Shown here piece by piece: positions 32,860-40,783 of a DNA stretch of 64,000 nucleotides. Numbering within the stretch: position 1 is the first letter of the stretch; each line of letters opens with the position of its first letter. The stretch comes from an uncultured Chitinophagaceae bacterium (lineage in GTDB: Bacteria; Bacteroidota; Bacteroidia; Chitinophagales; Chitinophagaceae). The translations under genes and the position numbers were made by a program. The notes beneath the pieces are model-generated. The model saw only the letters and a program-made list of their open reading frames with translations. It was not told the DNA's origin and searched no databases. The stretch spans positions 62,001 through 126,000 of the forward strand of contig CALMED010000007.1 in NCBI GenBank assembly GCA_937862815.1, in the 5' to 3' direction.

Positions 32860-33942
32860 TTATGGCGCCTTAAATTCGTTCAACACCGGCAAGGCTTTAT
32901 TGTTGAAATCAAACAGGGCTTGGTTTTCCCACGGAGAGCCGGTGGAGGATTGATTGCCTTTCCAGGCAATTAATTCCGCGCCCCAATAACAAAAACCAAT
33001 TCCGTTTTTTGTATCCCGGATGGTTTTTTTGATTTGATGAATAAATTTCTGCTGTCCATCAGGTGTTGCCGGATAGTCCGGTAAAATCAGTTGATCGGTT
33101 TGGCCAACAATATTATTTGTCCAGTCATTCCAGCCAAGGGTGAACGGGTAAGCTGTTTCAGCAATCAGAATTTTCTTTTTGTAGGTAGTGCTCAGTTCCT
33201 GCAGTTTTGCTGCAAGATCCGGTACGGATTTGCCGTGCCAGATCGGGTAGTAGGATATACCAATGATGTCATAATCAACGGTGGATACCTGGTTAAAAAA
33301 CCAGTTTGCGCCTTGAAAGCCGGCAACATGTAAAATAATTTTACAGTCTGCTTTGGTTTCCCGTACAGCCGAACATCCTGCCCGTACCAGTTGAATAAAA
33401 TTTCCGGGGTTGGTGGTAATATTCCCATGCGGATGCAGCATCCCGGAGTTGATCTCATTGCCAATCTGGATCAGTTCAGGTCTGATTTCCTGCATTATTT
33501 TTTTCGTGTAAGCATACACGCTGTCTTTCAGCGCCGGAAAATCAAGCCCTTTCCAGGCGGCAGGTAATTCCTGGCTTCCCGGGTCTGCCCAGGTATCGGA
33601 ATAGTGCAGTGTCAGCCAGATTTTAAATCCTTTTTCCTTCAAACCCGTTGCAAATTGCCGCACTTCATCCAGGCCGGAGTGTCCGTTAACCGGATGTACC
33701 CACAGCCGCAGCCGTATGGTGTTCACTCCGTTTTCTTTTAGGAGCTGTAAAAAATCCTTTGGATTCCCGTTTACATCATAAAACAGGGGGTTTGCTTTTG
33801 AAATTTCCGGGTAGCTGGAAATATCAACGGCAGCAATAAAACCAGCCTCCGGATCTGTTGGCGCAGGTCCGTTCTTCTCTTTATTGCAGGAAATAAGGAG
33901 CAGTAGCGAAAGGGTAATGAGGTGAACTGTACTTTTCATCAT
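32860..33942 (-). CDS. GH53 endo-beta-1,4-galactanase lipoprotein
   Basis: The 360-aa protein is a lipoprotein (LLISC, Cys19) with a GH53 barrel that cleaves arabinogalactan or galactan side chains of pectin. The start of the barrel is GFIAAVDISSYPEI, and NTIRLRLWVHPVNGHSGLDE is diagnostic. The acid/base is Glu163 in IQIGNEINSGM and the nucleophile Glu262 in ILIAETAYPF. There is no SusC/SusD pair or other carbohydrate gene next to it. Its base composition is visibly more AT-rich than the surrounding genes, consistent with acquisition by transfer. Confidence 0.94.
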   Translation of the reverse strand: MMKSTVHLITLSLLLLISCNKEKNGPAPTDPEAGFIAAVDISSYPEISKANPLFYDVNGNPKDFLQLLKENGVNTIRLRLWVHPVNGHSGLDEVRQFATGLKEKGFKIWLTLHYSDTWADPGSQELPAAWKGLDFPALKDSVYAYTKKIMQEIRPELIQIGNEINSGMLHPHGNITTNPGNFIQLVRAGCSAVRETKADCKIILHVAGFQGANWFFNQVSTVDYDIIGISYYPIWHGKSVPDLAAKLQELSTTYKKKILIAETAYPFTLGWNDWTNNIVGQTDQLILPDYPATPDGQQKFIHQIKKTIRDTKNGIGFCYWGAELIAWKGNQSSTGSPWENQALFDFNNKALPVLNEFKAP

Positions 33943-34015
33943 GAAATGAAAATGACTGTATGTTGCATTTATGAATTATTTTTTGTGTCAATTTTATTAT
34001 GACTGATAACGTTTT

Positions 34016-34130
34016 GCCGCTAGGCGTTCGTGCGGGATTTCGAAACACTTCCCGGTCAACCTACCACTAAAGCCAAGTAGGAGCACCGCACTTGAATTTA
34101 AGCACGTCACCCCGCCTGACGCCATACGGC
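34016..34130. repeat. attC-like imperfect palindrome
   Basis: GCCGCTAGGCGT (34016-34027) pairs at 9 of 12 positions with ACGCCATACGGC (34119-34130), and inside these GCGGG (near 34031-34035) pairs with CCCGC (34111-34115) with unequal unpaired bases between the two stems. A folded single strand of about 115 nt with two short stems and offset bases is the architecture of integron attC sites, but the GTTRRRY core is not clearly present. Confidence 0.35.
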
Positions 34131-34150
34131 TTTTGTCGGTATTTTTTCTC

Positions 34151-34330
34151 TTACCATTTAGACTTTTGAACGTCTGTCCACCTAAAAAATCTTTGAAAAT
34201 CAGGGTTAATAATAAGCTCCCCTTTTTCAAATAGGCTTATTAACTCACCAATTGACATTGGGTAATTTTCGGACTTAAACTCTGTCCGCGTTTTGTCTAC
34301 TTCAAATATTATTTTCTCTAGTTGTTGCAT
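34151..34330 (-). pseudogene. truncated DUF262 gene (N-terminal fragment)
   Basis: The frame encodes about 59 residues starting MQQLEKIIFEVDKTRTEFKS and containing YPMSIGELISLFEKGELIIN and PDFQRFFRWTDVQKSK, the N-terminal signature of DUF262 (GmrSD/ParB-like nuclease) proteins. Complete family members have several hundred residues and continue after QKSK with a LIESILLGIP-type block. Here the frame ends one residue later. The breakpoint is about 25 bp from the attC-like palindrome. An ATG at 34357 would give nine extra residues. DUF262 proteins act in defence against modified phage DNA; this fragment cannot. Confidence 0.75.
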
Positions 34331-34573
34331 AATATGTATTGTTTGCGCCCAATTCATGGATTGGCGCTATTACACGCACCTCAAAATACAAATTACCCCT
34401 TGATTTTCAATACCTGACCCCAGCCTTTTTTGTGTTGTCGTTGGGACAATCCGACCCGATTTTAAACGTTTCCTGTCGGCTCATCTGGAAAAATATTCGT
34501 CAAATGAATATCCGGACTTTATGTAATGCCATCACCCGCTTTTCACCCCCCACATCCGCAATCAATCATCCCC

Positions 34574-36040
34574 TCACTTCCCCAACACCCCCATCACCTG
34601 CGGTAACACATACCAGCAGAACAGGGTAATGAGCACAATGCTCACCAGGTTCATCACCAGCCCGGCCCTCAGCATCTGCCGCAGAGGTATCTGCCCGCTG
34701 CCAAACACGATGGCGTTGGGCGGCGTACCCATGGGCAGCATGGCCGCGGCACTGGCCGCCAGGGTCATGGGCAGCCCCAGCAACAGGGGTTCCAGCTGCA
34801 AAGCATCGGCAAGGGCGGCCAGCACCGGCGCAAACACTATCACCTGTGCCACATTGCTCATCACCTCGCTTAAAAAAATGGAGAGCACGGTTATCACCAG
34901 CACCAATACCAGCCCGTGCCAGAGCCCCGCGCTGGCCAGTCCTTTGCCTATCAGGCCCATCACGCCCGTGGTCTCCAGCCCGTTGGCCAGGGCAATGCCC
35001 CCGCCAAACAGCAGCAGAATGCCCCAGGCCATCTTACCGGTATCGCTCCAGTCCAGCACCATGCGGCTGCGGGCCCGGTCGGTCTTTGCCGCCGGCGTGG
35101 CAAAGAGGGCCAGGGCACCCAGCACGGCAATCATGTTATCGTCCAGCCGCACGTAGGGGATCTGGTTCACCAGCTCGCGGCTCATCCACAAGAAGGCCGT
35201 CCCGCCAAAGATCAGCAGCACCCGCCGCTCGGTAGGGCCCAGCGGTCCCAGTGCCGCCAGTTCGCTCTTGATGTAGTCCCGCGCCACGGCGCTGTCGCGG
35301 ATACGGCTGGGGAACAGCACATGCGCCAGCAGGCCGTACAGCACCGCCAGCAGCACCACCACCAGCGGCAGGCACACCAGCATCCAGTTAAAAAAGCTGA
35401 TCTGGTACCCGTATTTTTTTTCAATGAAGGCGGCAAAGGCCACGTTGGGCGGCGTGCCGATGAGCGTGGCCATGCCGCCCAGGTTGCTGGCCCAGGCAAT
35501 GATGAGCAATAGCGAGAGGGCAAAATACCGCGGGTTGCTGCCGGGCTGCGGATGTTCTTTCAGCACGGCTATCACGCTCAGCGCAATGGGGAAGAGCATC
35601 ATGGTGGTGGCGGTATTGCTCAGCCACATGCTCAGCAGGCTCGTGGCCAGCACAAAGCCCAGCAGGATGCGGTTGCCGCTGGCGCCGGTACGCGACAGGA
35701 TGGTGAGCGCGATGCGCTGGTGCAGGTTCCACTTCTCAATGGCCAGCCCCAGGAAAAAGCCCCCCATGAACAGGAAGATCACGGGGTTGCTGTAGGCCTT
35801 TGATGTGCCATCTATTCCCTCTACACCCAGCAGCGGAAAGAGCAGCAGCGGCAGCAGGGCCACGGCCGGCATGGGCAGCACTTCGGCAACCCACCAGGTG
35901 ATCATGAGGGCGCCCACAGCCACGGCCTTGCAGGCCGCCGGTTCCAGTGTAAAGGGGTTCCACCACCAGGCGGCAAGGGCCAGCAGCAGGCCGGCTGCCA
36001 GGCCGGCGTAATAACGGCGCATCAGGGGAGGGGTACTCAT
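34574..36040 (-). CDS. SLC13/DASS family sodium-coupled anion symporter
   Basis: The 488-aa protein has about 12 hydrophobic segments. The two SNT-type motifs are WLSNTATTMML (about residue 139) and SEVMSNVAQV (about 400), and GTPPN follows in both halves (TLIGTPPNVAF and PMGTPPNAIVFG), which defines the substrate and sodium sites of the DASS family. Substrates of the family are di- or tricarboxylates, or sulfate. Its start codon overlaps the stop codon of the upstream glycosylase gene (ATGA), so the two are translationally coupled. Confidence 0.93.
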   Translation of the reverse strand: MSTPPLMRRYYAGLAAGLLLALAAWWWNPFTLEPAACKAVAVGALMITWWVAEVLPMPAVALLPLLLFPLLGVEGIDGTSKAYSNPVIFLFMGGFFLGLAIEKWNLHQRIALTILSRTGASGNRILLGFVLATSLLSMWLSNTATTMMLFPIALSVIAVLKEHPQPGSNPRYFALSLLLIIAWASNLGGMATLIGTPPNVAFAAFIEKKYGYQISFFNWMLVCLPLVVVLLAVLYGLLAHVLFPSRIRDSAVARDYIKSELAALGPLGPTERRVLLIFGGTAFLWMSRELVNQIPYVRLDDNMIAVLGALALFATPAAKTDRARSRMVLDWSDTGKMAWGILLLFGGGIALANGLETTGVMGLIGKGLASAGLWHGLVLVLVITVLSIFLSEVMSNVAQVIVFAPVLAALADALQLEPLLLGLPMTLAASAAAMLPMGTPPNAIVFGSGQIPLRQMLRAGLVMNLVSIVLITLFCWYVLPQVMGVLGK

Positions 36041-36633
36041 AGCAGGAGCAGGGCTTTCTGGTTAAAAGGGTGGGGGGTGACATGCGGGTGGCCGGCCACA
36101 AAGAACCGGTAGAGCCAGCGGGCGGCGGCGCCGGCATAGTCCACCCCGATACGCGGACTCACGGCCACGGGCAGGGGCGGTGTATCGTCGTCCGCCAGGT
36201 ACAACTCTTCCTGCAGCAAGCTGAGGCCGTTGTGCCCGCGGCCGAGACCCAGCACGCGGCTCACCAGGGCGGGACCGCTGCCCGGCTGGCGGGCACTCTG
36301 TTTACCGGGCAGCAGGCAACCTTCCAGCGGCTCGACGACGCGGATGAGCACGGCATGGGGGATGCCGGCGCGGTTGGTCACCACGTTGAAGAGCTGGTGC
36401 AGCCCGTAGCACTGGTACACATAGCTGGTGCCGCCGGGGGCGTACAGCGTTTCGGTGCGCTGCGTGCGCCGGCCCGCCCAGGCATGGGAGGCGCGGTCTG
36501 CTTCACCGGCATAGGCTTCCGTCTCCACAATGCGGGCCACGGCGCCGCGGTGCACCACCAGCCTGCCCAGCAACTGCCGGGCCAGGGCCGCCACATCGTC
36601 CTGCAGGTAAAAATCAGCGTCGAGCTTGCGCAT
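36037..36633 (-). CDS. 3-methyladenine DNA glycosylase (AAG/MPG family)
   Basis: The 198-aa protein is an alkyladenine DNA glycosylase that starts base-excision repair of alkylated purines. The family pattern is complete: LARQLLGRLVV near residue 17, RIVETEAYAGEADRASHA with the catalytic glutamate (VETEAY), GTSYVYQCYGLHQLFNVVT (the intercalating and base-contact region), AVLIRVVEPLEG, and SPRIGVDYAG near the end. There is no signal peptide. Its stop overlaps the start of the anion symporter gene; the two functions have no obvious relation. Confidence 0.95.
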   Translation of the reverse strand: MRKLDADFYLQDDVAALARQLLGRLVVHRGAVARIVETEAYAGEADRASHAWAGRRTQRTETLYAPGGTSYVYQCYGLHQLFNVVTNRAGIPHAVLIRVVEPLEGCLLPGKQSARQPGSGPALVSRVLGLGRGHNGLSLLQEELYLADDDTPPLPVAVSPRIGVDYAGAAARWLYRFFVAGHPHVTPHPFNQKALLLL

Positions 36634-36692
36634 TTTTTGTATTTTGCCCGTTCAGCCCGTGTAAAGCCCCTTCACCACCAAAACAGGAACCC

Positions 36693-37454
36693 TTGCTGAA
36701 GGAACTCGTCATTGCCATTGAAGCGTATTTCCGGGCTCACCGGTTTATCGTCCGGCACAAGTTATGGAAATGGATTTTGATTCCGGGGCTGCTCTATGCC
36801 CTTTTGTTCGTGACGGGCATGTGGCTGTTCTGGACCTCTTCGGGCAGCTTTCTCAACTGGCTTTTTGAGTTGATGGGTATCCGCGCCTGGCTGGAGTCTA
36901 TGCGCAGTGAATGGCTCAACTTCCTCTTCATCACGGGCTCGCTCATCTTCCGCCTCATCCTGCTGTTTTTCTATTTCTCGCTGTTTAAATACCTCTTTCT
37001 CATCGTGGGGGCGCCGCTCTTCGCCTACCTCAGCGAGAAGACGGAAAGCATCCTCGAAGACCGCGACTATCCCTTCAGCATGCCGCAGTTCCTGAGCGAT
37101 GTGTGGCGTGGCATCCGGCTGGCGCTGCGCAACCTGCTGTGGCAAACGGTGTACACGGTCACCATCCTGCTCTTCTCCCTCGTGCCGGTGGTGGGCTGGG
37201 TGAGCCCGCTCATCGCCTTCCTGGTGGAATGCTACTACTACGGCTTTTCGATGCTCGACTACAGCGCCGAGCGGCACAAGCTGAGCCCGTCGCAGAGCAT
37301 CGCTTTCATCAGCGGGCAGAAAGGCCTGGCCATCGGGAACGGCATGGTCTTTTACCTGCTGCACCTCCTGCCCCTGGTGGGCTGGGTCCTGGCGCCGGCC
37401 TATGCCGTGGTGGCCGCCACCCTCAGTCTCTATCACACGAAAGACAATCCCTGA
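36693..37454 (+). CDS. EI24/CysZ-like membrane protein
   Basis: The 253-aa protein begins with TTG, preceded by AGGA at a suitable distance. It has about four to six hydrophobic segments (about residues 30-50, 78-100, 150-175, 215-240) and a region APLFAYLSEKTESILEDRDYPF which fits the EI24 domain (CysZ family). CysZ proteins mediate sulfate uptake in Proteobacteria; for Bacteroidota the role is not established. It overlaps the following methyltransferase gene by one base (TGATG), so they are translated as a unit. Confidence 0.83.
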   Translation: MLKELVIAIEAYFRAHRFIVRHKLWKWILIPGLLYALLFVTGMWLFWTSSGSFLNWLFELMGIRAWLESMRSEWLNFLFITGSLIFRLILLFFYFSLFKYLFLIVGAPLFAYLSEKTESILEDRDYPFSMPQFLSDVWRGIRLALRNLLWQTVYTVTILLFSLVPVVGWVSPLIAFLVECYYYGFSMLDYSAERHKLSPSQSIAFISGQKGLAIGNGMVFYLLHLLPLVGWVLAPAYAVVAATLSLYHTKDNP

Positions 37455-38155
37455 TGCCCGCCGTGTACCTAATACCCGCCCCGCTGCACGAGGCGACCCT
37501 GCCCGGCAACGCGGACGAACTGCTGGCCGCCGTGCGTCGCTGCCAGGTGCTCTTTGCCGAGAACGAGCGCAGCGCCCGCCGCTACCTCAAGCAGCTCGAC
37601 CGCGGCATCGTGATTGACGATTTTGAATGGCACACCATACACAAAGCCGAGACCGTGGTACAGCAGCAGCTGCGGGCCGCCCTGCGGGCGGGCAAGACGG
37701 TGGGCATCCTCAGCGAGGCGGGCTGTCCGGGTGTGGCCGACCCCGGCCAGCTCCTGGTGGGCGTGGCCCATGCCGAAGGGGCAGTGGTGAAGCCGCTGGT
37801 GGGACCCAGCTCGCTGCTTCTGGCCCTGATGGCCAGCGGGTTCAACGGGCAGCAGTTCTGCTTCCACGGTTACCTGCCCATCGAAGCGGGGCAGCGCCGG
37901 CAGAAACTGCGGGAGCTGGAGGAACAGTCGGCCCGCACCGGCACCACACAGCTCTTCATTGAAACGCCTTACCGCAACCACGCCCTGCTGGAGAGCATCC
38001 TGGCCTCCTGCCGCCCAACGACCCTTCTTTGTGTTGCGGCCGACCTCACCGCTCCCACCGAGTGGATCCGCAGCCTGCCCCTCAGCAAATGGAAGGGACT
38101 GGAGGTGGAGCTGCATAAAAGGCCCGCTATTTTTTTGATGTATGCGGGGAAATAA
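37454..38155 (+). CDS. RsmI-like SAM-dependent methyltransferase
   Basis: The 233-aa protein belongs to the tetrapyrrole methylase fold. It has the start VYLIPAPLHE, FAENERSARRYL, the glycine loop GILSEAGCPGVADPGQLLV that binds S-adenosylmethionine, VGPSSLLLALMASGF, and FIETPYRNHALLE. RsmI methylates the 2'-O of C1402 of 16S rRNA. This shorter, more diverged Bacteroidota form is often annotated only as SAM-dependent methyltransferase, and it may be a second paralogue rather than the true RsmI. It overlaps the CysZ-like gene by one base. Confidence 0.88.
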   Translation: MPAVYLIPAPLHEATLPGNADELLAAVRRCQVLFAENERSARRYLKQLDRGIVIDDFEWHTIHKAETVVQQQLRAALRAGKTVGILSEAGCPGVADPGQLLVGVAHAEGAVVKPLVGPSSLLLALMASGFNGQQFCFHGYLPIEAGQRRQKLRELEEQSARTGTTQLFIETPYRNHALLESILASCRPTTLLCVAADLTAPTEWIRSLPLSKWKGLEVELHKRPAIFLMYAGK

Positions 38156-38230
38156 TGTGTAAATGCGGGGATGTGAAAAGGTGTAAATGGGGGGACTCAA
38201 TCTTCAAAAAAGTGACTACTACGTAGTAAA

Positions 38231-38259
38231 AGATCCTTCGGCGGAGCCTCAGGATGACG
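38231..38259. repeat. GATCCTTCG...AGGATGACG palindromic repeat
   Basis: AGATCCTTCGGCGGAGCCTC followed by AGGATGACG forms a broken hairpin (TCCT/AGGA and GGC/GCC). This sequence type is, from memory, seen between genes in many unrelated bacteria. Just before it is a perfect palindrome TACTACGTAGTA (38217-38228). Confidence 0.5.
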
Positions 38260-38298
38260 TTCGGGGTGGAGCAACCCGCAACCAGCAACCCGCACCCG

Positions 38299-38670
38299 TC
38301 ACTCCCCCTTCATCGCCACAATCCCGTCCACAATGTACTTCGAATGGCCCCGCCAGGGCAGGCGCCCGAGGTATTCTTTGTAGTGGAGCTCAAACTCTTT
38401 GCCGCTGTTGAGCATGAGGATGTTGGCCAGGCTGTCGTTTACCACGCTGAATTCAAACTCGTAGCTGGCAATGGAGCCGGGGCTCTTGGCGCGGAAGCCG
38501 GTCTGGATGAGCTTGCCCTCGTAGGTCTTGAAGACATAGCCTTTCTTCACCATGTAATTCAACTCGCCCGCCTTTACGCCCTCACCAAATACAAAGAAGT
38601 AACGCCAGTACACAAAAACGGCCAGTCCCAGCAGCAGGAAGATTAAAAAGTAGGTGCCAAATTTTCGCAT
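38299..38670 (-). CDS. small single-span protein of unknown function
   Basis: The 123-aa protein has one N-terminal hydrophobic helix (YFLIFLLLGLAVFVYWRYFF, residues 7-26) and a C-terminal all-beta part with FGEGVKAGELNYMVKKGYVF, KTYEGKLIQTGFR, FELHYKEYLGRLPWRGHSKY. I recall very similar proteins in Bacteroidota, some wrongly named 6-phosphogluconate dehydrogenase; there is no such activity here. Function unknown, likely anchored to the inner membrane facing the periplasm. Confidence 0.78.
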   Translation of the reverse strand: MRKFGTYFLIFLLLGLAVFVYWRYFFVFGEGVKAGELNYMVKKGYVFKTYEGKLIQTGFRAKSPGSIASYEFEFSVVNDSLANILMLNSGKEFELHYKEYLGRLPWRGHSKYIVDGIVAMKGE

Positions 38671-38745
38671 GTGTCGGGTTTTGCACTAAAGTTACATGCA
38701 ACGGACCGAATGGCCGCCGGCCGTCCATAATTTTTGCGATGGTAA

Positions 38746-38913
38746 TCAGAGCATGGAGTGGACATCGTCTTCATCCTCCTGCTGGTTGAGCAGGGCGCCC
38801 AGCACCTGGCGCAGGAGTGCTTCGTCGTCGGGTAGTACAAAGGGCATTGCATCCGGTGCAGCAGAAAGGGTGGACGTATAAAGCGGCGCGGCTGAAATGG
38901 TGAAGGGCAACAT
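38746..38913 (-). CDS. possible 55-aa acidic small protein
   Basis: A frame from ATG at 38913 to TGA at 38746 encodes 55 residues, beginning MLPFTISAAPLYTSTLSAAP and continuing DAMPFVLPDDEALLRQVLGA to an acidic end (QQEDEDDVHSML). An inner ATG at 38847 would give 33 residues. The C-terminal part is helical and looks coding by codon choice. It lies on the same strand as its neighbours, between adenine deaminase and the small membrane protein. There is no known family; treat as a candidate. Confidence 0.35.
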   Translation of the reverse strand: MLPFTISAAPLYTSTLSAAPDAMPFVLPDDEALLRQVLGALLNQQEDEDDVHSML

Positions 38914-38996
38914 GGCAGATGGCTGTATGCGTGTATGCCACTGCTATACAGTCCATGGATAAAAAAGTTGCATGGGCGGACAAAACAGCTGCTTTT

Positions 38997-40673
38997 CTAC
39001 ACCAGCCGGAAGGCATCGCCGTCGAACAGTCCCAGGTCGCTCAGTTTCAGGTGGGGGATCACCAGCAGCGCCATAAACGAAAGGCTCATGAAGGGGGCGC
39101 CCAGCGTGCTGCCCAGCTCTTTGGCCAATGCATCGGCGGCGCTGTAGGCCCGTGCCACTTCGTAGCCGTCGGCATTGCTCATGAGTCCCGCTACGGGCAG
39201 GGCCACCAGCTCTTCCTTCCAGCCCCCGTCAGCCAGCGCCTGCACGGCGCAAACGCCGCCCCGCGCTTCGATGATGCGGTTCACGGCCTGGCAGAGGCTT
39301 TCGGGGCTGGTACCCACGGCAATGATGTTGTGGCTGTCGTGCGCCACCGAGGAGGCGATGGCGCCCTGGCGGAGGCCGAAATTTTTTACAAAGCACTTGG
39401 CAATGGGTGCGTCGTGGTAGCGGTTCACCACCACCATGTACAGCAGGTCGCGGGCGGTATTGGCCCGGATCACGTTGCCCTCCACCTCAAAGGACCCCAG
39501 CGGCTCCACCCGTTTGTGGGTGATGAGCTGCCCGTCGAGGGCTTCCACCACATACACCTGTTCGATGTTTTCGGCATCGGTGTCGCCAAACTTACCCAGG
39601 TGGAACTCAAAATCGGCGGGCGTTTTGGGGCTGCACTGAAACTGGTTGATCACCCCGGCGGGGGTGGTGGTGATGAGCGATTGCCCGTTGCGGGCCACCA
39701 GCTGGCCGTTGATCCAGGTGGAGAGCACGGTAAAGTCGGTGAGGTTGTTCACCGCGATGAAGTCGGCCGGGTCGCCTTCCCGCAGCAGGCCCACGTCAAG
39801 TCCGTAATGCGTCACGGGGTTCACACAGGCGGCCTGCAGCACGTGAAACAGGTCAATCCCCCTGGCCACGGCGCGGGCGCAGAGCTGGTTGATATGTCCT
39901 TCCACCAGGCTGTCGGGGTGTTTATCGTCGCTGCAGAAGAGGATGTGGTCGGGGTAGTCGTTTAGCAGGTCGGCCAGCGCTTCGAAGTTTTTGGCGGCGC
40001 TGCCTTCGCGGATGATGATCTTCATGCCGTACTGCAGCTTTTCAAAGGCCTCTTCGCGGGTGAAGCATTCGTGGTCGGTGCTGATGCCGGCGGCGATGTA
40101 GTTGCGGGCCTCTTCGCCCCGCAGGCCGGGCGCGTGGCCGTCTACCGGTTTGCCCAACTTGTGGGCGGAGCGGATCTTGCGCAGCACTTCCTCATCTCCC
40201 TGCAGCACGCCGGGGAAGTTCATCATTTCGCTGAGGTAGCGGATCTCGGGCCGTTCGAGCAGGGCGGCCACATCGGCTGCGTCCAGCACGGCGCCGGCCG
40301 TTTCGAAGCTGGTGGCAGGTACGCAGCTGGGGGCGCCGAAGTTGAACTTAAAAGGCACCGTGTTGCCGTTGGCAATCATGTAGTCCACCCCCGCAATGCC
40401 GCATACGTTGGCAATTTCGTGGGGGTCGCTCACCGTGGCCACCGTGCCGTGCACCACAGCCAGCCGGGCAAACTCGGAGGGCACCAGCATGGAGCTTTCC
40501 ACGTGCACATGGCTGTCGATGAAGCCGGGCAGAAGAAAGGGCAGGGCAGGGTCGGTGGCTCCGCCGATGCGGTGGATGGCTGCAATGCGCCCGTTTTCCA
40601 CCACGATCTCTCCCGGTGTGATGGTTTTTTCCCGGATCAAAACAAGGTTCCCTGCAACGATTGTCTGTGCCAT
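38997..40673 (-). CDS. ade: adenine deaminase
   Basis: The 558-aa protein converts adenine to hypoxanthine and belongs to the amidohydrolase superfamily. The start is the ATG at 40673 (MAQTIVAGNLVLIREKT); a longer frame upstream has no support. The metal-binding motif is GFIDSHVHVESSML, followed by VATVSDPHEIANV, the VDGHAPGLRG block with metal ligands, and GISTDHECFTREEA. The C-terminal domain has ASSVAHDSHNIIAVGT, typical of the adenine deaminase group. A divergent promoter region separates it from the LolA-like gene at 40784. Confidence 0.95.
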   Translation of the reverse strand: MAQTIVAGNLVLIREKTITPGEIVVENGRIAAIHRIGGATDPALPFLLPGFIDSHVHVESSMLVPSEFARLAVVHGTVATVSDPHEIANVCGIAGVDYMIANGNTVPFKFNFGAPSCVPATSFETAGAVLDAADVAALLERPEIRYLSEMMNFPGVLQGDEEVLRKIRSAHKLGKPVDGHAPGLRGEEARNYIAAGISTDHECFTREEAFEKLQYGMKIIIREGSAAKNFEALADLLNDYPDHILFCSDDKHPDSLVEGHINQLCARAVARGIDLFHVLQAACVNPVTHYGLDVGLLREGDPADFIAVNNLTDFTVLSTWINGQLVARNGQSLITTTPAGVINQFQCSPKTPADFEFHLGKFGDTDAENIEQVYVVEALDGQLITHKRVEPLGSFEVEGNVIRANTARDLLYMVVVNRYHDAPIAKCFVKNFGLRQGAIASSVAHDSHNIIAVGTSPESLCQAVNRIIEARGGVCAVQALADGGWKEELVALPVAGLMSNADGYEVARAYSAADALAKELGSTLGAPFMSLSFMALLVIPHLKLSDLGLFDGDAFRLV

Positions 40674-40742
40674 AACGTCTGATTGCTGTTTCGTGGAAAA
40701 TGAAAGCCGGGGCGAAAGATATAAAATCATCCAATCTGGCCT

Positions 40743-40750
40743 TACATTTG
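40743..40750 (+). promoter_or_regulatory. -7 element before the LolA-like gene pair
   Basis: TACATTTG is an exact TAnnTTTG match, 34 bp before the ATG at 40784. GAGGA (40773-40777) lies 6 bp before that ATG and supports it over the ATG at 40778. Confidence 0.45.
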
Positions 40751-40783
40751 ATACCTGTTTTTGACCGTTAACGAGGAATGCAT

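Larger units (their letters stand above)
33943..34573. other. 631-bp AT-rich region with remnants
   Basis: It contains an attC-like palindrome (34016-34130) and a truncated DUF262 gene (34151-34330). Beyond 34357 there is a short imperfect inverted repeat GCGCCCAAT/ATTGGCGC (34348-34370) and otherwise no coding signal. Composition matches the GH53 gene more than the rest of the window. Confidence 0.6.

Noticed and set aside
33997..34230. A 77-aa minus-strand frame over the attC-like element
   Set aside because: It runs through the palindrome and the DUF262 remnant in another frame, and has no coding character.
38643..38852. A 69-aa minus-strand frame overlapping the small acidic ORF
   Set aside because: It is Cys- and Arg-rich out-of-frame sequence and also overlaps the start of the 38299-38670 gene.
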